Positions 1 through 6,626 of a DNA stretch of 20,997 bases are shown piece after piece. The translations under genes were made by a program, and so were the position numbers. Within the stretch, counting starts at the first letter, position 1. The number at the start of each line of letters is the position of its first letter. A model generated the notes under the pieces. It ran no database searches. It worked only from the letters and a program-made list of their open reading frames with translations, and was not told the DNA's origin. Origin of the DNA: CAYLXP01 sp964387425. Its GTDB lineage: Bacteria > Verrucomicrobiota > Kiritimatiellia > UBA8416. The stretch is from positions 1-20,997 of the forward strand of contig CAYLXP010000099.1 of the NCBI GenBank assembly GCA_964387425.1. Direction: 5' to 3'.

Positions 1-114
1 CTCATACGGCCAGAATAGGCCGACTGCCTACTAGAGTAAAGGGGATACCCAGTTGAGGACATTTTCGAGCGGACCGTTGAGCTCGCAGAATCCGTCCGCC
101 ATTACTCTATTAAG

Positions 115-927
115 TTGAAACGGATGCTGGACGTCAGTGACAAATTTGCCGGCACGGTTCTGCTGCTGGATGACGTCACGAAACGTAAAGAGGCGGAAGC
201 CGAGCTGCAGTCGCTGGCGGAGGAGCTGGAGCGTTCCAACAAGGAGTTGGAGCAGTTTGGCTACGTTGTTTCGCATGACCTGCAGGAGCCGCTGCGCAAA
301 GTCATCGCTTTTGGTGAGCGCTTGAGGAGAAGCTGCGGCGAGGCGCTGGACGAGACCGGGACGGACTCGCTCGATCGGATGACCAATGCCGCGGAGCGAA
401 TGAAGACGTTAATCCAGAGTCTGCTGGCCTATGCGCGGGTGACTACCCGAGCCAAGCCTTTTGAAACGGTTGACCTCAATGTCGCGGTGGAGGAGGTGGT
501 CTCCGATCTCGAGGTCCGCATTGAGGAGACGGAGGGGCGCGTTGATGTCGGCACGCTGCCGAGCATCGACGCGGAGCCCGTGCAGGTTCGGCAGCTCTTC
601 CAGAACCTGATCGGGAATGCGCTTAAGTTCAGGAGGCCGGACGTTGCACCGGTTGTGACCATCTCGTCCGAGCCGGTTGCAGAGGGCGATTTCGACGGCC
701 ACCGCATAACCGTGTCCGATAACGGAATTGGCTTCGACATGAAGTACAAGGACCGCGTGTTTGGCGTCTTCCAGCGTCTCCATGGGCGGGGCGTCTACGA
801 GGGATCCGGCATCGGTTTGGCCATCTGCAGCCGGATCGTTGACCGACATGGCGGGTCGATCGACGTGACCAGCGCCGTGGGCGAGGGGACTTTCTTTACC
901 TTTACGCTACCCAGCCGCCACGCCTGA
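115..927 (+). CDS. Sensor histidine kinase, 5'-truncated (PAS end, HisKA, HATPase)
   Basis: Transmitter part of a two-component sensor kinase: it autophosphorylates on histidine and passes the phosphate to an unseen response regulator. Numbering from the TTG at 115, residues 12-24 look like the last strand of a PAS domain, followed by a short coiled coil. The HisKA H-box has the phospho-acceptor His54 in VSHDLQEPLR, as in phytochrome-like kinases. The ATPase domain shows the N-box (QNLIGNALKF, 163-172), the G1 box (DNGIGFD, 202-208), and the G2 box (GSGIGLA, 230-236). The start is doubtful. PAS-like sequence continues upstream in frame to about position 40, just after an in-frame TAA at 37-39, and no Shine-Dalgarno precedes 115 or the ATG at 124. 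The gene is therefore probably a remnant or is frameshifted upstream of the window. The kinase core itself looks intact. The 3' end overlaps the convergent hemerythrin gene by 21 bp. Confidence 0.8.
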   Translation: MKRMLDVSDKFAGTVLLLDDVTKRKEAEAELQSLAEELERSNKELEQFGYVVSHDLQEPLRKVIAFGERLRRSCGEALDETGTDSLDRMTNAAERMKTLIQSLLAYARVTTRAKPFETVDLNVAVEEVVSDLEVRIEETEGRVDVGTLPSIDAEPVQVRQLFQNLIGNALKFRRPDVAPVVTISSEPVAEGDFDGHRITVSDNGIGFDMKYKDRVFGVFQRLHGRGVYEGSGIGLAICSRIVDRHGGSIDVTSAVGEGTFFTFTLPSRHA

Positions 928-1308
928 GCTACGCACGTCGCGGATGAAGTCAGCATACTGCATATCGGTAGTCGCGCTATGTTCCGCTAGCCACCCGACC
1001 ATTGCGTTCCTGAGGCGTGCAGGATTCAGCGCGTCACGCTCAAAGGCATCGACATGCTTCAGGAATGCCTCGGCCGCCTGCTCGTGGTCGGATTGATGCA
1101 GAGCGAATCCCGGAACCTTGTAGTGGCGAACCAGGTGTTCCTCACTAGTGAAATGGAAGTCCAGGTAGCCTTCAATCTCATGCAGCAGCCCGGCCATCTC
1201 TTCGCGAGCGCAGGTTTCCTCTATCTTGTCGAACAGGGCATAGAGGTAGTCGTGCTGCGCATCCATCTCCGGAATACCCAACCTCGGCCTGCTTCGTTCT
1301 TCTGCCAT
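907..1308 (-). CDS. Bacteriohemerythrin (non-heme di-iron O2-binding protein)
   Basis: Small four-helix di-iron protein of the hemerythrin family, which binds O2 reversibly and may sense, store or deliver oxygen. From the ATG ending at 1308 it has 133 residues, normal for a single-domain bacteriohemerythrin. All iron ligands are visible: His19 (MDAQH), His52 and Glu56 (HFTSEE), His71 and His75 (HQSDH), His110 and Asp115 (HSATTD). The frame extends upstream to an ATG at 1320 and a TTG at 1344. I chose the ATG at 1308 because the family usually begins just before the first iron motif, and a GGTGGGGA stretch lies upstream; the 1320 ATG is possible. It runs convergent to the histidine kinase and overlaps its 3' end. 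Such proteins are often tied to signalling or chemotaxis, but a link to this kinase is inference. Confidence 0.88.
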   Translation of the reverse strand: MAEERSRPRLGIPEMDAQHDYLYALFDKIEETCAREEMAGLLHEIEGYLDFHFTSEEHLVRHYKVPGFALHQSDHEQAAEAFLKHVDAFERDALNPARLRNAMVGWLAEHSATTDMQYADFIRDVRSSGVAAG

Positions 1309-1415
1309 GGCGCGTATCATTCCCCACCGGGCTGCGTAGGTCAATCAAGATGGGGGGCAGATTGCGGTGGCAAACCCACCCCGATTGGATAAAAGCAACG
1401 CACAGAGCGAGGCAC

Positions 1416-1560
1416 CGAACCCACCCCGCCTCTCGGGGACTCGAGGCACCCCTCCCAAGAGGGGATTCTCGCTTACTCAATCCAAGACCGTTCTCTCACT
1501 AACCCTCCGAAATCCCCTCTCGGGAGGGGTGACCGGCGCAAGCTGGTCGGGGTGGGTTCG
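1416..1560. repeat. Composite inverted-repeat element (145 bp)
   Basis: Two nested pairs of arms. The outer pair is a perfect 13-bp inverted repeat, CGAACCCACCCCG at 1416-1428 against 1548-1560. The inner pair is 21 bp with one mismatch (a G-U as RNA), 1447-1467 against 1511-1531. Between the right arms, 1532-1547 forms a 6-bp stem closed by a GCAA tetraloop. The outer-arm core AACCCACCCCG also occurs at 1373-1383, suggesting a degenerate neighbouring copy. It lies in the divergent spacer between the hemerythrin and CxxC-protein genes and encodes no convincing protein. This looks like a non-autonomous, REP- or MITE-like dispersed element; its copy number cannot be judged here. Confidence 0.75.
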
Positions 1561-1705
1561 TCGCCAGAAGGTAAGGGGAAACCGCGAGACGGCATACCAC
1601 GTTGTGGTAGTTTTTGTCGTTGACTTCCTTTGTCCCGTGCGGGAAAATCTAGGTGAAAAGAAGGCTGGAGGCGTCTCCTTCAAGTCGAGTCACGGGAGGA
1701 CTCTG

Positions 1706-2443
1706 ATGAGCGCATCTCTCGGCGAAAAGGTCCCCAGGGGGAATGGCCCACCCGTGGATATGGATGCATTCCCCGAGCCCGGGCTCTACCTACAGCTCCC
1801 TGACGGTGAGTGGATTGTCATGACCCATCATGTCGTCGAAACGGCCACCCGGGCGATGCTGGACGATCCCGAGGCTATCCCCGAGCACGTGCGTGCCGCC
1901 GTCGATTACAAGCCCTGCCACATCTGCCCGGCGCGCGCCACAGCCGAGATCTGTCATGCCATTATGCCGGTCCTGCCGTTCTTCGACGCTCTTGACAAGT
2001 ACCTGTCACACGAGCAAGTCACCGCGGTCTACCGGGATGATGTTGGGCTGACGGTCGTCAAAACCTCGATGCAGAATGCACTCATGTTCATTACGATTCT
2101 CAGCCTGACAGAATATTGCGAAGTCGGGCAGGAGTACGCCTGCTTCTTCGATGGCGTTAACCCACTGATGCCGGGTGACCTGATAGCCAAGTCCGTATTC
2201 CAGAGCATCTTCCTTGCGTCGGATGGCGATTTGACAAAGGTAAGGAACGCGATAAACACGATATCGACAGATCTACTGGAAACGGCGCGATGCCAGGTGA
2301 AGAGGCTGGGCTTGATCTGCGGTCGTGACTCCTTGCTGAACGCATTCGTGAACACCGAGATGATCATGCAGTTTGTCGAGCTGGAGTTCGAGAAACACCT
2401 GGAGGCCCGAGGGCTGGGGTTCGGTGACATTGCGGATACGTGA
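1706..2443 (+). CDS. Hypothetical protein with CxxC motif, function unknown
   Basis: A 245-residue soluble protein that I do not recognise. The start is well supported: GGGAGGA at 1694-1700 lies 5 nt before the ATG at 1706. The open frame continues upstream to 1367, but that stretch is the inverted-repeat element and is not protein-like. A PCHICP segment (Cys71, Cys74) followed by Cys83 and His84 could bind a metal or act in redox chemistry; further Cys residues lie at 138, 146, 196 and 205. The N-terminal 65 residues look like a small domain, with a helical C-terminal half (about 160-235). No signal peptide or membrane segment is seen. The next gene, thrS, is 123 bp downstream with its own likely promoter, so co-function is not implied. 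A possible weak promoter is TTGACT at 1620-1625. Confidence 0.72.
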   Translation: MSASLGEKVPRGNGPPVDMDAFPEPGLYLQLPDGEWIVMTHHVVETATRAMLDDPEAIPEHVRAAVDYKPCHICPARATAEICHAIMPVLPFFDALDKYLSHEQVTAVYRDDVGLTVVKTSMQNALMFITILSLTEYCEVGQEYACFFDGVNPLMPGDLIAKSVFQSIFLASDGDLTKVRNAINTISTDLLETARCQVKRLGLICGRDSLLNAFVNTEMIMQFVELEFEKHLEARGLGFGDIADT

Positions 2444-2479
2444 GGGTGGCGATCGGGCTATTCGTCTGTGCTTCCTTAA

Positions 2480-2508
2480 TTGACAGTCACACACAAAACC
2501 CGTAGCTT
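2480..2508 (+). promoter_or_regulatory. Candidate sigma-70 promoter for the thrS-infC operon
   Basis: A perfect -35 box TTGACA (2480-2485) is followed after 17 nt by TAGCTT (2503-2508), a 3/6 match to the -10 consensus. It lies in the 123-bp spacer before thrS. Downstream, 2521-2535 is a small inverted repeat (TGGCC, 5-nt loop, GGCCA) in the expected 5' leader. No T-box consensus is visible. Confidence 0.35.
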
Positions 2509-2566
2509 TCCCTTTGTTTTTGGCCAAATAGGCCAGCACGCGAACCAAACACGGGAGTGACTCCAA

Positions 2567-4282
2567 TTGGATCTTGAACGACTGCGCCACAGTACGGCGC
2601 ATGTGATGGCCGCCGCCATCTGCCGACTCTATGATGACGTTCTGTTGGACATCGGGCCGGCGACGGATAGCGGTTTCTACTACGACGTAGACCTCCCGAA
2701 GCGCATTGCTCCCGAAGACTTTGCCGATATCGAGGCCGAGATGGCCAAGATCGTGGCGGAGAAATCCCCCTTCGAACGGGTCGAAGTGTCGCGTGAAGAA
2801 GCGGTCAAGATGCTGACTGAACTGGGGCAGACCTTCAAGCTCGAGCGGCTCCACGACATCCCCGAGGGGGAGGCGATCACCTTCTATCGTTGTGGCGACT
2901 TCATCGACCTTTGCCGCGGTCCGCACGTGGACAACACTGGCGACATCCGGGGTTTCAAGCTTACCTCCGTGGCCGGTTCTTACTTCCACGGCAAAGAGAC
3001 GAACCCGATGCTGCAGCGTATCTATGGCATCGCGGCCCAGTCTCCCAAGCAGATCAAGGTGCAGCTGAAGCAGCTTGAAGAGGCAAAGAAGCGCGATCAC
3101 CGCAAGATCGGCAAGGAGCTGGACCTGTTCAGTATCCAGGAAGACGTTGGCCCGGGGTTGGTGCATTGGCATCCACGGGGGGCACGGATTCGCTCCATCA
3201 TCGAGGATTTCTGGAAGCGCGAGCATTTCCGGGCCGGCTACGAGCTGCTCTACTCGCCGCACATCGGCCGGGCCGAGCTCTGGCAGACATCCGGGCACAT
3301 CGACTTCTATAAGGAGAATATGTACTCGCCGATGGATGTGGACGATCACGACTACTTCGTGAAGCCGATGAACTGCCCATTCCATATCCAGGTCTATAAG
3401 AGCCAGAAACGCTCCTATCGCGATCTCCCGCTGCGTTGGGCCGAGCTGGGTACCGTCTACCGCTATGAGAAGAGCGGCGTGCTGCACGGGCTGCTGCGCG
3501 TGCGCGGCTTCACACAGGACGATGCCCATATCTTCTGCACGCCGGAGAAGATCCAGGAAGAGGTCAAGACCACGGTCACCTTTGCGCTGAATATGCTCAA
3601 GGCCTTCGGCTTTGAAGACATCAGCGCCTATCTCTCGACGCGTCCGGAGAAGGCCGTTGGCGAGCAGACCCGCTGGGAACAGGCAACCGCTTCACTGAAG
3701 CGCGCGCTGGAAGCCGAATCGATCGACTACGAGGTCGATGTCGGTGGCGGCGCCTTCTACGGTCCAAAGATTGACCTCAAGATCAAGGATGCCATCGGCC
3801 GTGAGTGGCAGATGGGGACAATCCAGTTTGATTTCAACCTTCCGGAACGCTTTGATATGAAATACACCGGTGAGGATGGCAAGGATCACCGGCCCTACAT
3901 GGTGCACCGCGCACTGCTCGGCAGTATCGAGCGGTTCTTCGGCGTGCTGGTGGAGCACTACGGCGGTAAGTTCCCGCTGTGGCTGGCCCCGGAGCAGGTC
4001 AAGGTCCTTCCCATTACCGACGATCAGCTTGAATACGCCGACCAGGTTGCCGAAACCTTGCGCGCCGCCGACTTCCGCGTGGCCGTTGACCGGCGTTCCG
4101 AGCGAATTGGTGCGAAGATTCGGGTGGCCCGCAACGAGCGTGTGCCGTACATGATTATCCTGGGCGGAAACGAACAGGAGAGCCAGACCGTGGCCCTTCG
4201 CGGGCGGGATGGCGAGCAAGAAGTGATGTCGCTTGAAACTGCAATGGAGCAGCTGCAGGCAGAGGTAGAAAACCAAGCATAG
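2567..4282 (+). CDS. thrS: Threonyl-tRNA synthetase lacking the TGS domain
   Basis: Class II synthetase that charges tRNA-Thr in the cytoplasm. It starts at a TTG preceded by GGGAGTGA (2553-2560), and an in-frame TGA at 2558-2560 blocks any longer form. The 571 residues begin directly in the editing domain, with its conserved HSTAH (His8, His12) and CRGPH (Cys116, His120). The catalytic core follows: motif 1 around 203-245, motif 2 around 298-325 (RYEKSG to DDAHIF) and motif 3 around 444-465 (MVHRALLGSIERF). The zinc ligands Cys270, His321 and His447 are present. The anticodon-binding domain covers about 470-565. The usual enzyme is about 640 residues, with an N-terminal TGS domain of about 60; here that domain is absent and the upstream spacer is too short to hold it. 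The stop codon overlaps the infC Shine-Dalgarno. Confidence 0.97.
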   Translation: MDLERLRHSTAHVMAAAICRLYDDVLLDIGPATDSGFYYDVDLPKRIAPEDFADIEAEMAKIVAEKSPFERVEVSREEAVKMLTELGQTFKLERLHDIPEGEAITFYRCGDFIDLCRGPHVDNTGDIRGFKLTSVAGSYFHGKETNPMLQRIYGIAAQSPKQIKVQLKQLEEAKKRDHRKIGKELDLFSIQEDVGPGLVHWHPRGARIRSIIEDFWKREHFRAGYELLYSPHIGRAELWQTSGHIDFYKENMYSPMDVDDHDYFVKPMNCPFHIQVYKSQKRSYRDLPLRWAELGTVYRYEKSGVLHGLLRVRGFTQDDAHIFCTPEKIQEEVKTTVTFALNMLKAFGFEDISAYLSTRPEKAVGEQTRWEQATASLKRALEAESIDYEVDVGGGAFYGPKIDLKIKDAIGREWQMGTIQFDFNLPERFDMKYTGEDGKDHRPYMVHRALLGSIERFFGVLVEHYGGKFPLWLAPEQVKVLPITDDQLEYADQVAETLRAADFRVAVDRRSERIGAKIRVARNERVPYMIILGGNEQESQTVALRGRDGEQEVMSLETAMEQLQAEVENQA

Positions 4283-4296
4283 GGAGGTCGACTATT
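4282..4296 (+). promoter_or_regulatory. infC ribosome-binding site and AUU start codon
   Basis: GGGAGG at 4282-4287 is followed after 6 nt by ATT at 4294-4296. The downstream codons give the typical IF3 N-terminus. AUU is the start codon of infC in enterobacteria, where IF3 discriminates against it and so represses its own translation. No ATG, GTG or TTG in this frame comes early enough to include the conserved N-terminal strand. Confidence 0.85.
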
Positions 4297-4821
4297 CGTT
4301 CGTTCATCAGAGTCAATCTTAAGATCCGCGTACCCGAGGTCCGCCTGACGGGCCACGATGGCACACAGCTCGGCGTGATGTCGACGCGTGACGCCATGAA
4401 GAAGGCCCACGAGTTGGGCTTGGATCTTGTCGAGATTTCGCCGAACGCCAATCCACCGGTCTGTCGCCTGATGGACTACGGCAAATTCCGGTACGAGCAA
4501 GGCCGCAAGCAGCGTGAACAGCGCAAGCACCAGCACCAGAATGCGGTCAAAGAGATCAAGTTCCGCCCCAACGTGGGTGACCATGACTACGAGACCAAGG
4601 TCAATCACGTCCGGAAGTTCCTTGAAAAGGGCCACAAAGTTAAGATCAGCCTGACCTTCCGCGGGCGCGAAAACGCACATCGCGAGCTCGGTTTCGCGGT
4701 TGTTGAGCGCGTCATCAAGGACTGCGAAGATCTCAGCACCGTGGACATGGCTCCCAAGCGGGTCGGTCGCATGATCGTGGCCATGCTGGGCGTTCGCTCC
4801 GGCAAGGGCTCAAAGAGCTAA
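4294..4821 (+). CDS. infC: Translation initiation factor IF-3 (AUU start)
   Basis: IF3 binds the 30S subunit, blocks premature 50S joining and checks the start codon and initiator tRNA. With the AUU start the product has 175 residues, the normal size. The N-domain carries VPEVRLTGHDGTQLGV and then LDLVEISPNANPPVC and MDYGKFRYEQ. A basic linker (GRKQREQRKHQHQ) leads to the C-domain with KEIKFRP and LTFRGRENAH, ending in the typical VGRMIVAMLGVR. The first ATG, at 4375, would delete about 27 conserved residues, so it is not the real start. The gene sits 11 nt after the thrS stop and is very likely co-transcribed with thrS, rpmI and rplT. The AUU start predicts negative autoregulation at translation. 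Confidence 0.95.
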   Translation: MRSFIRVNLKIRVPEVRLTGHDGTQLGVMSTRDAMKKAHELGLDLVEISPNANPPVCRLMDYGKFRYEQGRKQREQRKHQHQNAVKEIKFRPNVGDHDYETKVNHVRKFLEKGHKVKISLTFRGRENAHRELGFAVVERVIKDCEDLSTVDMAPKRVGRMIVAMLGVRSGKGSKS

Positions 4822-4947
4822 AAAAAGCGATAAAAACGCTGGACGCCTCTTGGTGATTGCGATAGCGTACGGGCCTTTTCCATCCGGGACCGAGAAGTGC
4901 TTAGTGCCTCCTGGGATGGGCAACACGACTAGAGAGACGGGGGCAAC
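4822..4947 (+). promoter_or_regulatory. Structured infC-rpmI spacer, possible L20 control site
   Basis: A 126-nt spacer, long for this operon. It can form an AGCG/CGCT hairpin just after infC and a 9-bp stem with one bulged G (4881-4889 with 4909-4918) whose loop holds a direct repeat AGTGC. In E. coli, L20 represses rpmI-rplT by binding RNA structures in the infC-rpmI region. The position matches, but I cannot show that this sequence mimics the L20 site on 23S rRNA. Confidence 0.3.
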
Positions 4948-5142
4948 ATGCCTAAGACGAAGACAAATAAGTCGGCAGCGAAGCGGATCAAAGTGACCGC
5001 ATCCGGTAAGCTGAAGTACTCGAAAGCGGGCTCGGGACACCTGTTGTCCAGCAAGACCCGCAAGCGCAAACGCAACCTGCGTAAGGCCGGGGTCCTAAGC
5101 CCGGCAGAGAACAAGCGCATCAAGACGCTCCTCGCGTCCTAG
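4948..5142 (+). CDS. rpmI: 50S ribosomal protein L35
   Basis: A 64-residue, very basic protein of the large ribosomal subunit. It has the family start MPKTKTNKSAAKRIKVTASGK, then SGHLLSSKTRKRKRNLRK and a C-terminus typical of L35. Length is normal. The ATG at 4948 follows a weak G-rich stretch (GGGGGC). It lies between infC and rplT as in most bacteria, with only 25 bp to rplT, so the two are translated from one message and probably controlled together by L20. Confidence 0.96.
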   Translation: MPKTKTNKSAAKRIKVTASGKLKYSKAGSGHLLSSKTRKRKRNLRKAGVLSPAENKRIKTLLAS

Positions 5143-5167
5143 CAACCCTTTTTTCAGGAGAAGAATC

Positions 5168-5524
5168 ATGCCAAGAGCAACAAACGCACCAGCATCACGC
5201 CGTCGGCGTCGTCGCGTTCTTGACCAGGCCAAGGGCTTCCGTGGAGGACGCAGCAAGCTGTTCCGTACCGCTACCGAGGCCGTCGACCGCGCCATGCGCA
5301 TGTCGACCACACATCGCAAGGACAAGAAGCGCAGCTACCGCCGCCTCTGGATCAGCCGTGTCTCGGCTGCCTGCCGCCTGAATGATATTTCGTACAACCG
5401 GTTCATCGAAGGTCTTACCAAGGCTAACGTTGGGCTGAACCGCAAAATGCTTTCCGAGATCGCTATTCACGATCCCGAGGGCTTTACGAAGATCGTCGAG
5501 CAGGCTAAGGCCAGCCTGGCGTAG
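5168..5524 (+). CDS. rplT: 50S ribosomal protein L20
   Basis: A 118-residue basic protein that binds 23S rRNA early in 50S assembly. It shows the family sequence from MPRATNAPASRRRRRR through KGFRGGRSKLFR, then RLWISRVSAACR and YNRFIEGL. The long N-terminal basic helix and the compact C-terminal domain are both present. AGGAGA at 5156-5161 precedes the ATG by 6 nt. In several bacteria L20 is the autogenous repressor of this operon. A strong terminator follows 18 nt after the stop. Confidence 0.97.
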   Translation: MPRATNAPASRRRRRRVLDQAKGFRGGRSKLFRTATEAVDRAMRMSTTHRKDKKRSYRRLWISRVSAACRLNDISYNRFIEGLTKANVGLNRKMLSEIAIHDPEGFTKIVEQAKASLA

Positions 5525-5542
5525 CGCAGATCTGTGCACCCG

Positions 5543-5572
5543 AAAAAGGCCATCCTAGGATGGCCTTTTTTT
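5543..5572 (+). terminator. Intrinsic terminator or attenuator between rplT and pheS
   Basis: A perfect palindrome of 28 bp (5543-5570): AAAAAGGCCATC, then CTAG, then the mirror GATGGCCTTTTT, extended to seven T. The G/C-rich 7-bp stem plus U-run is a textbook rho-independent terminator, and the A-run makes it bidirectional. The pheS ATG is only 16 nt further on, so no promoter fits after it. Confidence 0.92.
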
Positions 5573-5588
5573 GTGTCGAGAGGGAATC

Positions 5589-6608
5589 ATGAACGTAGCG
5601 GAAATTGAGGCAATCAAGGCGGAAGCGCTGGCGTCGGTTGCGGCGGCAGAGACGGCCGAGGACATCGAGGCGGTTCGCATCAAGTACATTGGCCGCAAGG
5701 GCCTTCTGCCGCAGATCATGAAGGGGCTGAAGGATGTGGCCCCCGAAGAGCGCGGCGCCGTAGGGAAGGGCGCTAACGCGCTGAAGAACGCACTGGGCTC
5801 AGCCCTGGATGAGAAGCTTGCCGCCTTGAAAGGCGGCGCCGGCGATGCTCCCGCGGCGGCATTCGATACCACGCTGCCGGGACGGTGGCGTCCGCGCGGC
5901 ACGATGCACCCGATCTCCCTGGTCATTGAAGAAACCGTTCGCATTTTCAGCCGGCTCGGGTTCACCGTGGCTGAGGGTCCCGACGTTGAGACCGGGTACC
6001 GCAACTTCGAGGCGCTCAACACGCCGGACTACCATCCCTCGCTGGATCACCAGGACACCTTCTGGCTCGAGTCGGGAGAGCTGCTGCGAACGCAGACATC
6101 CCCGGTGCAGATTCGCGTGATGGAACAGCAGCCGCCGCCGGTTCGTATCGTGACCCCCGGGCGCTGCTATCGCCGCGACACCACCGATGCCACGCACAGT
6201 GCAAACTTCCACCAGATCGAAGGTCTCTATGTCGACACCGATGTTTCACTGGCGGACCTGAAGGGCACGCTGGCCTACTTTGCACATGAGATGATGGGCC
6301 CCGACGTGAAGGTCCGTTTCCGCCCGCACTTCTTCCCGTTCACCGAACCCAGCGTTGAGTGCGATTTCTCGTGCCACGTCTGCGGCGGGGATGGATGCCG
6401 GGTGTGCAAACAGAGCGGATGGATTGAGATTGCCGGCGCCGGCATGGTGGATCCGCGCGTCTTTGAGCGCGTGGGATACGATGCGACCGCGGTGATGGGG
6501 TATGCGTTCGGAATGGGAATCGAACGCATTGCAATGATCAAGTACGGCATTCCGGACATCCGGATGCTCTATGATAACGACGTCAGGTTCCTGACACAAT
6601 TTCGATAG
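5589..6608 (+). CDS. pheS: Phenylalanyl-tRNA synthetase alpha subunit
   Basis: Catalytic subunit of the (alpha-beta)2 enzyme that charges tRNA-Phe. I start it at the ATG 5589, after GAGAGGGA (5578-5585), rather than at a TTG 18 nt upstream inside the terminator tail; this gives 339 residues. An N-terminal coiled-coil arm (about 1-85) is followed by the class II core. Motif 1 is around 107-145 (HPISLVIEE to EALNTP), motif 2 has GRCYRRD (191-197) and HSANFHQIEG (203-212), and motif 3 has GMGIER (308-313). A Cys-rich loop (Cys258, 262, 265, 270, 273) is present as in many bacterial PheS. pheT follows after 18 bp. Confidence 0.97.
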   Translation: MNVAEIEAIKAEALASVAAAETAEDIEAVRIKYIGRKGLLPQIMKGLKDVAPEERGAVGKGANALKNALGSALDEKLAALKGGAGDAPAAAFDTTLPGRWRPRGTMHPISLVIEETVRIFSRLGFTVAEGPDVETGYRNFEALNTPDYHPSLDHQDTFWLESGELLRTQTSPVQIRVMEQQPPPVRIVTPGRCYRRDTTDATHSANFHQIEGLYVDTDVSLADLKGTLAYFAHEMMGPDVKVRFRPHFFPFTEPSVECDFSCHVCGGDGCRVCKQSGWIEIAGAGMVDPRVFERVGYDATAVMGYAFGMGIERIAMIKYGIPDIRMLYDNDVRFLTQFR

Positions 6609-6626
6609 AGACGGGGAGCAACCACA

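Noticed and set aside
1367..1705. N-terminal extension of the CxxC protein
   Set aside because: It translates the inverted-repeat element, while a perfect-spacing GGGAGGA precedes the ATG at 1706.
2444..2566. T-box riboswitch before thrS (also considered before pheS)
   Set aside because: No T-box consensus or specifier stem is seen, and the spacers are short; only a promoter-like TTGACA and a small inverted repeat are present.
2273..3529. Antisense frame of 418 codons over thrS
   Set aside because: Shadow of thrS; it spans the thrS promoter region and the end of the preceding gene and shows no family features.
4375..4377. ATG as start of infC
   Set aside because: It removes the conserved first strand of the IF3 N-domain; ATT 4294 with GGGAGG fits the family.
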